From the NCBI RefSeq assembly GCF_022802975.1, contig NZ_JAFEVZ010000001.1, forward strand, positions 434,001 through 498,000: a stretch of DNA of 64,000 bases, given 5' to 3'. Below, one piece after another: positions 54,733-63,323 of the stretch. The notes under the pieces were generated by a model that saw only the letters and a program-made list of their open reading frames with translations, searched no databases and was not told the DNA's origin. The DNA comes from Flavobacterium pectinovorum (GTDB taxonomy: Bacteria; Bacteroidota; Bacteroidia; Flavobacteriales; Flavobacteriaceae). A program made the translations under genes and the position numbers. Numbering within the stretch: position 1 is the stretch's first letter; each line of letters starts with the position of its first letter.

Positions 54733-54764
54733 AAAAACCGTTGACATTTGTCAACGGTTTTTAT
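54733..54764. terminator. Bidirectional terminator, copy A
   Basis: AAACCGTTGACA-tt-TGTCAACGGTTT flanked by A and T runs. An identical hairpin, with similar sequence to its left, lies at 60257. Here it separates the Crp gene from the NTF2-like gene. Confidence 0.85.
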
Positions 54765-54782
54765 AAAAAAAGAAGTCCTATG

Positions 54783-55364
54783 CTATTTTGTTGCCTGCTT
54801 TCTTATCCTGCTTAGGGTTTCTCGGGTTATGCCCAAATAAGAAGCGATAAGATGCTGTGGAAATCTTTGGATGAATTCTGGATGGTTGCCTGCAAATTCT
54901 TCGTAGCGTTTCTCAGCGCTATTATTAAGGGTAAAGTTTAATCTTTGTTGGTTGGCAATGGCATTTCTTTCATCCGTTAGGCGCATCATTTCTACAAGTG
55001 TAGGTATTTTTTCCATCAAATCCATCATATCGGCTCTTGTAATAATAAGGAGTTCGGTATCTTCCCAAGCATCGATATTGTATTTTGAGGGTGTCAGCAT
55101 AGTGGCACTTTCGCGGTCGTTTGCCCAATAGTTCTCAACGAACAGATGCACAATGTGTTCTACTCCTTTGTCGTCAACACGATATTGTCTCATTGCCCCT
55201 TTTACAATAAAGCCAGCATATTTACATACATCGCCATCTTGTAAGAAGTATTGCTTTTTTCTCAATTTTTTGAATTGAAAGTTCGCTACAATCAGTGCTT
55301 CTTCTTCGTCTGTAAGCGGCAAAGAAACATATTGGTTAATGTAAGATAAAAGATTTTCGTGCAT
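54783..55364 (-). CDS. Crp/Fnr-family transcriptional regulator
   Basis: 193 residues: beta-roll sensor (FLQDGDVCKYAGFIVKGAMR, HLFVENYWANDRESATML) and C-terminal helix-turn-helix (FPQHLIASYLGITRETLSRI). It is a paralogue of the regulator at 37003, with the same architecture and ending. The position just upstream of the redox operon makes it a candidate regulator of that operon. The effector is unknown. Confidence 0.9.
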   Translation of the reverse strand: MHENLLSYINQYVSLPLTDEEEALIVANFQFKKLRKKQYFLQDGDVCKYAGFIVKGAMRQYRVDDKGVEHIVHLFVENYWANDRESATMLTPSKYNIDAWEDTELLIITRADMMDLMEKIPTLVEMMRLTDERNAIANQQRLNFTLNNSAEKRYEEFAGNHPEFIQRFPQHLIASYLGITRETLSRIRKQATK

Positions 55365-55968
55365 TGATTTGATAATTAAATTAAAATGGTGTTACAGAAT
55401 TCTAGAATTTAAATTTTTTATTTGATTATTCAGGTTTGGGTACTATACGAACTGCTTTAAAAAATAATAACATCAATCTGATTTTTAGATTCATGCAATG
55501 AGTCATGACTTTGTTGTAAAAGCTACATTAGAATATCTTTTTTCAGTTAGAAGAGAATGGCTGGGGATTCCTGTATTGTTGGATACAAACAGTTTTTTTA
55601 TATACCTGCTTTTAATTGAGTGCGAATGATTCTTTTTAAGGAATCTGTTTATTAAAATGGCTTTTGTCCTCAATTGTTTGTTAAGAGTAACAAATTTAAT
55701 GCACCAGAGGCAAGTTTTCTCTATTACATAAATTAATTTCATCTCTTTTTTAATTATAATTTATACTTGATAATCAATAATATTGAATTGATTAATATTG
55801 AACGGACTTTTTAAGTTCTTGTTTTTGGCTAAAAAAAGGAATCAATAATGTTTGTGATAAATTAAACATTAACTTTAATTTTTTAAAGCAAATCTAAATT
55901 AAATTACTTTATTTTTGTTCTATTAGTAACATAAAGTATTGGTTACAATCAGGTAACCAACCAGATAT
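55365..55968. other. Gene-free stretch with an operator
   Basis: No convincing gene; a 79-codon minus frame at 55503-55742 has no recognisable domain and is left out. Near the right end, TTGGTTAC-aatcag-GTAACCAA (55939-55960) is a perfect 8-bp-arm inverted repeat about 10 bases before the HxlR gene and may be its operator. Confidence 0.55.
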
Positions 55969-56319
55969 ATGAATGAATATCAAATAGAAGATGAGGGTTG
56001 TAAAGAGGTCATTAGGGGAGCTCATGATGCAATGGATGTACTTAACGGAAAATGGAAGATTCCTATCATAGCTGTACTTTGTTTTAATAAAAAAAGGTAT
56101 TCCGATATTTTGAGAGAGGTTAAAGGAGTGTCGGGTAAAATGCTTAGCCGAGAATTAAAGGATATGGAATTAAATCAGCTTTTAAAAAGGACAGTCTTAG
56201 ACACTAAGCCTTTAACTGTTCAGTATGAACTTACAGAATATGGGCAGAAATTTAAGGTTGTTATTGAACAGCTTGCTATTTGGGGGATTGAATATCGAAA
56301 AGAAGTAACAGCCAAATGA
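55969..56319 (+). CDS. HxlR-family transcriptional regulator
   Basis: 116 residues. Winged helix of the HxlR type: AMDVLNGKWKIPIIAVLCFN, KRYSDILREVKGVSGKMLSR, ELKDMELNQLLKRTV, PLTVQYELTEYGQKFKVVIE, QLAIWGIEY. Such regulators often respond to electrophiles or quinones and control nearby reductases. The inverted repeat at 55939 is directly upstream. It converges on the azoreductase/old-yellow-enzyme operon. Confidence 0.92.
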   Translation: MNEYQIEDEGCKEVIRGAHDAMDVLNGKWKIPIIAVLCFNKKRYSDILREVKGVSGKMLSRELKDMELNQLLKRTVLDTKPLTVQYELTEYGQKFKVVIEQLAIWGIEYRKEVTAK

Positions 56320-56334
56320 GTTATAAATACATGA

Positions 56335-56366
56335 CAAAGGCCAGAGATTTATCTCTGACCTTTGTT
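56335..56366. terminator. Terminator of the HxlR gene
   Basis: AAAGGCCAGAGA-ttta-TCTCTGACCTTT (one mismatch) just after the HxlR stop codon, followed by GTTAT. It sits between converging genes. Confidence 0.7.
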
Positions 56367-56494
56367 ATAGATCTAAATGATTTCTAAACGGCTGTCTTTT
56401 TTGTAAAGCACCAGCTATAAGCATAGCTTAATCCTCTTTATATATATGTATATATAAATAATGAGTTTTCAATTTTGAGTACCATGATCGTTTA

Positions 56495-57097
56495 TTAATC
56501 TAAAACATTTAATTTTTCAAGAGCAATTTGCATTGCATTTTCTTTGAGAGATGAAACAGAAACCCCTTCGACACGAAATACAGTCACGTCGGTCATTCCA
56601 AAAAAGCCCAAAGATGTTTTTAGATAAGGTTCAATAAAATCTAGTGCTTTATAATCACCTTCGCTGTAAACGCCGCCTGTTCCGATAGCTAAAAATATTT
56701 TTTTTCCATGAATTAAACCAACTGGCCCATCAGCTGTATAACTAAAAGAGACGCCAGCTCTGGCAAGATGATCAATCCAACTTTTCAAGACTGCCGGAAT
56801 CCCAAAATTATACATTGGCGCACCAATAACAATTACATCAGCTTCAATTAGTTCCCCAAGGGTACTGTCGGAAAGTTTGACGGCTTCCAATTGCGCAGCA
56901 GAACGGTTTTCAGGTTGTGTATTAAAAGATTCAATAGTACTGTCAAGAATATAGGGTAGTGGGTCTATATTAAGATTTCGAATCACAACAGAAGCGTTAT
57001 TATTTTTAGAGACCAGTTTTTTTATAATAGCTTCACCTAATTGAATAGTAAAGGAAGCTTGCGCTCTTGGGCTTGATATTATATGAAGTATTTTCAT
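56495..57097 (-). CDS. azoR: FMN-dependent NADH-azoreductase
   Basis: 200 residues, flavodoxin-like fold. MKILHIISSPRAQASFTIQL opens the FMN phosphate loop, APMYNFGIPAVLKSWIDHLA and AGVSFSYTADGPVGL are AzoR signatures, and AIGTGGVYSEG binds the flavin. It reduces quinones and azo compounds with NADH. Second gene of a two-gene operon, 16 bases after an old yellow enzyme: a usual pairing for detoxifying electrophiles. Confidence 0.93.
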   Translation of the reverse strand: MKILHIISSPRAQASFTIQLGEAIIKKLVSKNNNASVVIRNLNIDPLPYILDSTIESFNTQPENRSAAQLEAVKLSDSTLGELIEADVIVIGAPMYNFGIPAVLKSWIDHLARAGVSFSYTADGPVGLIHGKKIFLAIGTGGVYSEGDYKALDFIEPYLKTSLGFFGMTDVTVFRVEGVSVSSLKENAMQIALEKLNVLD

Positions 57098-57113
57098 TTA
57101 TTAATTTTTATTG

Positions 57114-58190
57114 TTATAAACTTGGATAATCGGTATACCCTTTTTGAGTGCCTCCGTAAAATGTGGCACGATCGGGTTCATTTAATGGTTCGTTGAGTTC
57201 AAATCGTTTTGGTAAATCAGGATTAGCAATAAATGATACCCCATAGGAAATCATTTTAGCGATACCATTTTCCAATTCCTTTTCACCTGATTCACGGGTA
57301 TATCCGGCATTGGCAATTAATAAGTGTTTGGTTAAGGTACCCAATGTTCCCATTACATCTTTAGGATATTGGTCAAAACCTTCTTCAGGTAGAAATAGAG
57401 GATTCATTAAATGTATATAAGCCAAAGGCAACTTGTTTAATTCGTTTATCACATAAGAATAAACGGCTATTGGTTCGCTTTCTATAATACTATTATAAGG
57501 AATACTTGGGGATAATTTAATGCCTACTTTATCTTTTCCAACAGCTTTTGTTAGTTCCTGCATAACTTCCAAAATAAAGCGGCTGCGATTTTCAATGTTA
57601 CCGCCGTATTCATCTATACGAATATTAGAACTTTCCGCTAAGAACTGGTTTGGCAGATATCCTGTCGCCGCATGTAATTCTACACCGTCAAAACCTGCTT
57701 CAATTGCATTTAAGGCAGCATTTTTGTAGTCTATTATAACTTGTTTTACTTCTGCAGTCTCTAATGCTCTTGGAACTTCATAATCTTTTGGACCTTGTGA
57801 AGAAAAATGTTGTTGTCCTGCAATAGCCAGGGCTGAAGGGGCAACAGGCAATTGGCCATTTTTATCTGCCGAATGACTAACACGACCGGTATGCCAAAGC
57901 TGTGCGAAAATTGTACCCCCGTTTTTATGGACAGCATCTGTGACCTTTTTCCAGCTTTCTATTTGAGCTTTTGTGTAAATACCCGGAGTGTAAGGACTTC
58001 CAATGGCCTGCTCAGAAATGTTTAATCCTTCTGAAATGATAAGTCCTGCACTTGCCCTTTGTGTATAGTAAAGAATGGTTGATTCGTTTACTGTTCCATC
58101 ATTTTTGGCGCGTGCACGGGTCATCGGTGACATTGCCATGCTATTCTTTAGTGATAAATCACCGATTTTAATTGCTTGTAATAATTTCAT
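57114..58190 (-). CDS. Old yellow enzyme-family alkene reductase
   Basis: 358 residues, FMN-binding TIM barrel. NSMAMSPMTRARA near the N-terminus, AQLWHTGRVSH, GFDGVELHAATGYLPNQFLA, NIENRSRFILEVMQEL and NPDLPKRFELNEPLNEPD are the classical OYE/NemA features. It reduces activated C=C bonds of enals, enones and nitro-esters with NADPH. It leads an operon with the azoreductase gene. Confidence 0.93.
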   Translation of the reverse strand: MKLLQAIKIGDLSLKNSMAMSPMTRARAKNDGTVNESTILYYTQRASAGLIISEGLNISEQAIGSPYTPGIYTKAQIESWKKVTDAVHKNGGTIFAQLWHTGRVSHSADKNGQLPVAPSALAIAGQQHFSSQGPKDYEVPRALETAEVKQVIIDYKNAALNAIEAGFDGVELHAATGYLPNQFLAESSNIRIDEYGGNIENRSRFILEVMQELTKAVGKDKVGIKLSPSIPYNSIIESEPIAVYSYVINELNKLPLAYIHLMNPLFLPEEGFDQYPKDVMGTLGTLTKHLLIANAGYTRESGEKELENGIAKMISYGVSFIANPDLPKRFELNEPLNEPDRATFYGGTQKGYTDYPSL

Positions 58191-58311
58191 TTTTTTAATG
58201 TTTCAAGTATTTATATTCTTAATAAGTTTCTTCTATTACAGTTCTATGAGTATTTAAAATCCAGAATTTTTCTGCAAGCAATTAAAGAGAATGGGTAATA
58301 CTTTCGGGCAG

Positions 58312-58797
<486 letters not shown>

Positions 58798-58825
58798 CCT
58801 GTTTTTTTATTAAGAGTTAATTATT

Positions 58826-59806
58826 TTACATTGTAAATTTAATTTTACCATATTTACCATCATAAAAATCCCTGTAAGCCTGGATTATTTCCTTTTTACT
58901 GTTCATCACAAAGGGACCTTCCGATATCATAGGTTCGGTATATTGCTCTCCACCAAGCAATATTATATCAACAGACTTTTTAGAAGCGTTTTTTATTTCA
59001 ATTTCTCCTGCTTTTCTGCCAAATTCTACCAACTCGCCCGCTTGAAATTCTGAATCGTTTAGTATTGCATTTTGGGTAGTCAGAAAAGCAGCAGCCTCGA
59101 TATCATCAGTCAAATTGATGGAAAAATTTTTGTGAGCCTCCAAATGTATATGATAGAGAAACTGCTGGGAATAATTCGGGATTTTCGAGCTTAATTCTTC
59201 ATAGTCCCCTACAATTGCTTTTATCCAGCCAGCATCCTGAAGCAATGTTTTTTTAGGAATTTCTTCCGCCTGTATGGCTATGTGTGCAGGATCTTCTGCT
59301 TTGTTTTTTGCAGGCAGGTTGATCCATAACTGCAGGCCATGAATAATTTTACTATTTGTTTGAGAGTCGTAATTAAAATTTTCATCGTGCATTATTCCAT
59401 TACCAGCTTTCATCCATTGTGCACCGCCCGAATATATTTTTCCCGTATTGCCTGCACTGTCAAAATGTTCCACCTCGCCTTCAAGGATATAGGTGAGTGT
59501 AGCAATGCCCCTGTGCGGATGTGCACCCATGCCTTTTTTTGTAATAGTTTCTTTAATGGCAGGAGCTACATAATCCATGAATACAAAAGGACCAACTTTT
59601 TTTGCAAATCGATTGGGTAACATTCGATTAATAACCAAGGGGCCAAGGTCTGTTTTATTTCCTTTTGTTGAGAAATTGGTTTCCTTTTTCATAGGTGTCG
59701 GATTTATTTTTTGATCGACCATGTTTGAATGTGCTTTGCTAATGTGGGTCGTCTTTATATTTACAAATGATTGCTTGCGCAAACTCTTTGTTAGTGATGA
59801 TTTCAT
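58826..59806 (-). CDS. Pirin-family protein
   Basis: 326 residues. Double cupin of the pirin family: GPFVFMDYVAPA, GMGAHPHRGIATLTYILEGE, GGAQWMKAGNGIMHDENF hold the metal-binding His and Glu residues; the second cupin is at about 230-320. Some members are quercetinases, others regulators. The start at 59806 gives a 38-residue extension before the usual domain; a later ATG (codon 39) could be the start. It is 3 bases downstream of the DoxX gene. Confidence 0.92.
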   Translation of the reverse strand: MKSSLTKSLRKQSFVNIKTTHISKAHSNMVDQKINPTPMKKETNFSTKGNKTDLGPLVINRMLPNRFAKKVGPFVFMDYVAPAIKETITKKGMGAHPHRGIATLTYILEGEVEHFDSAGNTGKIYSGGAQWMKAGNGIMHDENFNYDSQTNSKIIHGLQLWINLPAKNKAEDPAHIAIQAEEIPKKTLLQDAGWIKAIVGDYEELSSKIPNYSQQFLYHIHLEAHKNFSINLTDDIEAAAFLTTQNAILNDSEFQAGELVEFGRKAGEIEIKNASKKSVDIILLGGEQYTEPMISEGPFVMNSKKEIIQAYRDFYDGKYGKIKFTM

Positions 59807-59809
59807 TAC

Positions 59810-60166
59810 TTAAATTTTATCTGCGTAATAATGAGATATACCCAAAAGCACTAAAAAGATTATTGGTGCAGAAGATACAGAAATTGGGTCACCACTGGCT
59901 GTATGTGCAATAAATGCAGTAATAAAGGTAAGGGCAAATCCGAAATAGGCAAAGGATTTAATTTTAGCCGAAACTATTGGCAGGATTAAGGCCAAAGCCC
60001 CTAAAATTTTCAGGACTCCAAGTTCAATTCTGAAATAATCAGGGAAACCTAGATGCACAAATGCCGCTTTCATGTCAGCGTTGGTAAAATACCCGAATGC
60101 ACTGAAAAGCATCATGGCTGTAATAATTCCAGTTGTAGTCCAATAAATAATTTTATTCTTGTTCAT
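59810..60166 (-). CDS. DoxX-family membrane protein
   Basis: 118 residues, four membrane helices (about 8-28, 46-64, 70-89 and 93-113). LGVLKILGALALILPIV and FAYFGFALTFITAFIAHTASG are typical of the DoxX/SURF4-like family of small quinone-pool or redox-associated membrane proteins. First gene of the DoxX-pirin operon, downstream of an HxlR gene whose terminator lies between them. Confidence 0.88.
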   Translation of the reverse strand: MNKNKIIYWTTTGIITAMMLFSAFGYFTNADMKAAFVHLGFPDYFRIELGVLKILGALALILPIVSAKIKSFAYFGFALTFITAFIAHTASGDPISVSSAPIIFLVLLGISHYYADKI

Positions 60167-60256
60167 TTTTTGTTGTTTTTAGAAGATTAGCTATTTGTTT
60201 GTTTTATAATGTAAAATTGCGACAGAAGCATATCTTAAAACGATGCGATATGATAA

Positions 60257-60290
60257 AAAAAACCGTTGACATTTGTCAACGGTTTTTTTT
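60257..60290. terminator. Bidirectional terminator, copy B
   Basis: The same AAACCGTTGACA-tt-TGTCAACGGTTT hairpin as at 54733, with similar sequence preceding it (AAAATTGC ... GATATGAT). It separates the HxlR gene from the DoxX operon. Confidence 0.85.
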
Positions 60291-60321
60291 ATCAATCATA
60301 ATCCGGTAATAACTTTTTAAA

Positions 60322-60684
60322 CTAACATTCTTTTGATAATTGATTATGAACTTTACCCCACTCTGCCATAGCCTCCAATACAGGTAGTAATGTTTTACCT
60401 TTTTCGGACAAATAATACTCTACGTGTGGAGGAATAATTTCTTTTGCATCTCTGACAACCAAACCATCAAGTTCTAACTGTTTTAGTTGTTGAGCCAGCA
60501 TTTTCTCTGTAGTTAATATCAATATTTTTCTTAGTTGCCCAAATCTCAATGGCTCATTTCGAAGTTGATATAGAATTATAGTTTTCCATCTCCCTCCAAT
60601 CATTTCGATGGTAAAGGACATAGGGCATTTAGTAAGCACATTATTGTTCAAGCTATTGGTTGAATTTTCTTTTCTCTTTGCCAT
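60322..60684 (-). CDS. HxlR-family transcriptional regulator
   Basis: 120 residues. PMSFTIEMIGGRWKTIILYQ, LRFGQLRKILILTTEKMLAQ, QLKQLELDGLVVRDAKE, HVEYYLSEKGKTLLPVLEAM and AEWGKVHNQ are HxlR features; the N-terminus has a Cys (LTKCPMSF), often the redox-sensing residue. It is divergent from the NmrA-like gene at 60773 with 88 bases between, so it probably controls that operon. Confidence 0.92.
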   Translation of the reverse strand: MAKRKENSTNSLNNNVLTKCPMSFTIEMIGGRWKTIILYQLRNEPLRFGQLRKILILTTEKMLAQQLKQLELDGLVVRDAKEIIPPHVEYYLSEKGKTLLPVLEAMAEWGKVHNQLSKEC

Positions 60685-60732
60685 TTCACACTTACTTTTT
60701 GGTTAGTACTTGTTTTTATAATAGTGCAAATA

Positions 60733-60740
60733 TAACTTTG
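60733..60740 (+). promoter_or_regulatory. -7 promoter element of the NmrA-like operon
   Basis: TAACTTTG fits TAnnTTTG and stands 32 bases before the start at 60773. The divergent region (60685-60772) also carries GGTTAGTACTTG, a possible HxlR site. Confidence 0.55.
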
Positions 60741-60772
60741 TATTATTAAAAATCAAATAAAAGTAAAAATCT

Positions 60773-61423
60773 ATGAAAGTATTATTAATTGGAGCAACGG
60801 GTAATATTGGGCAAAGAATTTTAAACGAAGCCTTAAATAAAGGGTACGAAGTAACGGCAGTACAACGTAAACCAGAGGCGCTAGAATTAAAACATCCAAA
60901 TTTAACAGTAATTAAAGGCGACTTGCTGAACGGGACAGAATTACCTTCACTCATAGCTGGTAAAGATGTTGTTGTATCTGCAATATCACTTTACGCAGGA
61001 TTAACGCCTGAGCAGTTTAAACAAGCGCATCAAAACCTTATTAATGCCTTGAAGGAACAACCGCAAACAAGAATTATTGCAGTTGGCGGAGGTACCAATA
61101 ATGAGGTGGCACCAGGTGTAAGAATGTTGGATGTTGAAGATATAATGAAAAATATCCCGGAAGAATATAAGCCTTCGATTTTTGCACATGGCGAAGTTCA
61201 GAAATTATATGAAACTTCAGGACTGGAAAATTGGACCTATTTTAATCCTGCGGCAATGATTCAGGCTGGCGAACGCACAGGTAAATTTAGATTAGGAACT
61301 ACTAATCTGGTTGCAGACGAAAACGGATCAAGCAATATTTCATTCGAAGATTATGCGATGGCATTGGTTGATGAAATCAATAATCAGCAATTTGTAGGCA
61401 AACCATTTACCATTGGTTATTAA
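60773..61423 (+). CDS. NAD(P)H-binding atypical SDR (NmrA/YwnB type)
   Basis: 216 residues. MKVLLIGATGNIGQRILNEA with the GATGNIG nucleotide-binding loop, VTAVQRKPEAL, VVSAISLYAG and VGGGTNNEVAPGV; no YxxxK pair, as usual for this group of NADPH-binding regulators and reductases. It is first of a plus-strand set with an NTF2-like protein (22-base gap) and, further on, a nitroreductase, opposite an HxlR regulator. Confidence 0.92.
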   Translation: MKVLLIGATGNIGQRILNEALNKGYEVTAVQRKPEALELKHPNLTVIKGDLLNGTELPSLIAGKDVVVSAISLYAGLTPEQFKQAHQNLINALKEQPQTRIIAVGGGTNNEVAPGVRMLDVEDIMKNIPEEYKPSIFAHGEVQKLYETSGLENWTYFNPAAMIQAGERTGKFRLGTTNLVADENGSSNISFEDYAMALVDEINNQQFVGKPFTIGY

Positions 61424-61444
61424 ACCAAATCATTATAAAACAAA

Positions 61445-61807
61445 ATGGAAAATACATTAGAACAATTACTGGTTCAGCATTTAAACGAAATTTGGAACCA
61501 ACGTAACGAAACACTTAGGGCTAGTGCTATTGAAAGAGTATATGCGAAAGATATTGACTTATTTGAAGTTGGTGAAAAATTTACAGGATATGAGGATGTG
61601 AATCATAAAATAAGTAAAACATTAAATGGTCTTCCTCCGGTTTTCTCTATTATACAGTTAAAACCAATTGTCATTAATAACAATATTGGCAAGTTAGAGT
61701 GGGGTGTTGGTCCAGAGGGCGCTCCTCCGGTGGCAACAGGTACAGACATTGTTGTTTTTGAAAACGGAAAAATAAAATCACTGTACGTATTTCTTAATAA
61801 AGAATAG
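61445..61807 (+). CDS. NTF2-like (SnoaL) protein
   Basis: 120 residues, cytoplasmic, one NTF2-fold domain: LEQLLVQHLNEIWNQRNETL, IERVYAKDIDLFEVGEKFTG, KLEWGVGPEG and IVVFENGKIKSLYVFLNK. Ligand unknown. It follows the NmrA-like gene by 22 bases and is probably cotranscribed. Confidence 0.88.
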   Translation: MENTLEQLLVQHLNEIWNQRNETLRASAIERVYAKDIDLFEVGEKFTGYEDVNHKISKTLNGLPPVFSIIQLKPIVINNNIGKLEWGVGPEGAPPVATGTDIVVFENGKIKSLYVFLNKE

Positions 61808-61907
61808 GTTTTTAATTTACTATCGTTCTTGAGCGTTATTACAGTTTAAAATGCTATGTCTGGTTTTATGATGATAAGAAGTATAGTTTAATCAAAATTT
61901 TAAAATT

Positions 61908-62510
61908 ATGAGGTTTTTAGATCTTGCGAAACGTAGATACGCAACCAAAAAGTACGACCCGACTAAAAAAATTTCAGAAGAGCAAATTGAGGATTTGAAA
62001 GAAATTATACGGTTAAGTCCGTCTTCAATTAACAGTCAACCGTGGAAGTTTACATTTGTTACGGACGAAGCAAGAAAAAGAGAATTGGCTTCTCAATCTT
62101 ATTCGAATGAAAATTCGATTAACGATGCCGGTCTTTTAGTCGTGTTTAGTGTAATGGAAGATATTGGGCATTTCGAAAAACGCAATATTTCCATTTTGCC
62201 CGAAGCTTGGCGGACGGGTTTTTATGAAACAATGATAAAATCGAATGGTGATGCGGCAACAAAAGCGTGGATGGAAAATCAGGTTTATCTTTCTTTAGGC
62301 TACTTTTTGAGTGCCTGCATAAGTATGGGGCTTGATACTACGCCAATGGAGGGGATTGACAGAAAAGCCTATAAACAGATATTATCACAAGAAGGATATG
62401 CTCCGTTGTTTGCTGTTACGGTAGGCTATGCTGATACAAATGATCTGATGCACCAAGCTGCTTATCCAAAATTCCGTTTTGAATTAGACGAAGTTGTGCA
62501 ATGCATTTAA
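61908..62510 (+). CDS. NAD(P)H-dependent nitroreductase (NfsB type)
   Basis: 200 residues. LAKRRYATKKYDPTKKIS, IIRLSPSSINSQPWKFTFVT (FMN site), WMENQVYLSLGYFLSACISM, GLDTTPMEGIDRKAYKQIL and LFAVTVGYADTND. It reduces nitro-compounds and quinones. Its start is 100 bases after the NTF2-like gene, so it may have its own promoter. Related to, but not a close copy of, the enzyme at 31945. Confidence 0.92.
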   Translation: MRFLDLAKRRYATKKYDPTKKISEEQIEDLKEIIRLSPSSINSQPWKFTFVTDEARKRELASQSYSNENSINDAGLLVVFSVMEDIGHFEKRNISILPEAWRTGFYETMIKSNGDAATKAWMENQVYLSLGYFLSACISMGLDTTPMEGIDRKAYKQILSQEGYAPLFAVTVGYADTNDLMHQAAYPKFRFELDEVVQCI

Positions 62511-62781
62511 GAAGATGGACAAGTTCATCTAATTACGGATAACATAGGCAGCAAATAAGATATGGCAGTTGCAGGACATCAGCGACTGCTTTTCTTTTTA
62601 AGTTCGTTTAATTTTTTGGTTATTTCCTAATTTCATTTTCAAATTCTATAGCTTAAAGGCGAACCATTGATATTTTGTCAAAGGAATTGTGTGAGAAAAA
62701 TTTCCGAAGCATTAAAGATGTTATTGAATTGATAAAACTGTACTTGCAATATCGTCAGAATATATTGAGTATTATTTTATC

Positions 62782-63138
62782 TCATTTAGTCCCTTGCTTG
62801 AGCGTCTCTTTATGTTTTTTGCCCCAGTCATTAAGCATTAATATTATATCTACAAGCGATTCACAATACTTTGTAATAGAATATTCAACAGTAATAGGTT
62901 TAGTATTTTTAGCTTCTCTGATTATTAGCATATTAATTTCAAGTTCTGCCAATTCTTTAGATAATATACGGGGAGAAATTCCTAATAAACGAGACAGTTG
63001 ATTAAACTGCATTTTCCCGTCCTTAAGCAAAACGGTTATTAAAGGTAATTTCCATTTCCCACCAATGACAGTAAGTGTATCATTCAATGCTACGCGTATT
63101 TTTTGGCACTCTTCAAAATCATCTGATAGGTTACTCAT
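62782..63138 (-). CDS. HxlR-family transcriptional regulator
   Basis: 118 residues. LTVIGGKWKLPLITVLLKD, MQFNQLSRLLGISPRILSKE, LAELEINMLIIREAKN, PITVEYSITKYCESLVDII and MLNDWGKKH give the HxlR winged helix. The Cys in FEECQK near the N-terminus may be a sensor. Divergent from the amidohydrolase gene at 63324; a minus-strand TAAGTTTG promoter element lies at 63188-63195. Confidence 0.92.
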   Translation of the reverse strand: MSNLSDDFEECQKIRVALNDTLTVIGGKWKLPLITVLLKDGKMQFNQLSRLLGISPRILSKELAELEINMLIIREAKNTKPITVEYSITKYCESLVDIILMLNDWGKKHKETLKQGTK

Positions 63139-63187
63139 TTTTATAAGTTTATAAGTTTATAATTTTCATTACTATTTTAACAATAAA

Positions 63188-63195
63188 CAAACTTA
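63188..63195 (-). promoter_or_regulatory. -7 promoter element of the HxlR gene
   Basis: On the minus strand TAAGTTTG matches TAnnTTTG, 50 bases before the start at 63138. Confidence 0.5.
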
Positions 63196-63323
63196 CCTTA
63201 TAATATTAAATAAACGATATACTATTGCAAAGAGAAGTACTATTCTTTTTGTAACCCATAGAATTAACAGATAATATTCTATCTAAATTCGAACTTTATT
63301 AATCACAACTACAAATTTAAATT

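Noticed and set aside
55503..55742. 79-codon minus frame
   Set aside because: No recognisable domain, no clear start signal, region otherwise intergenic.
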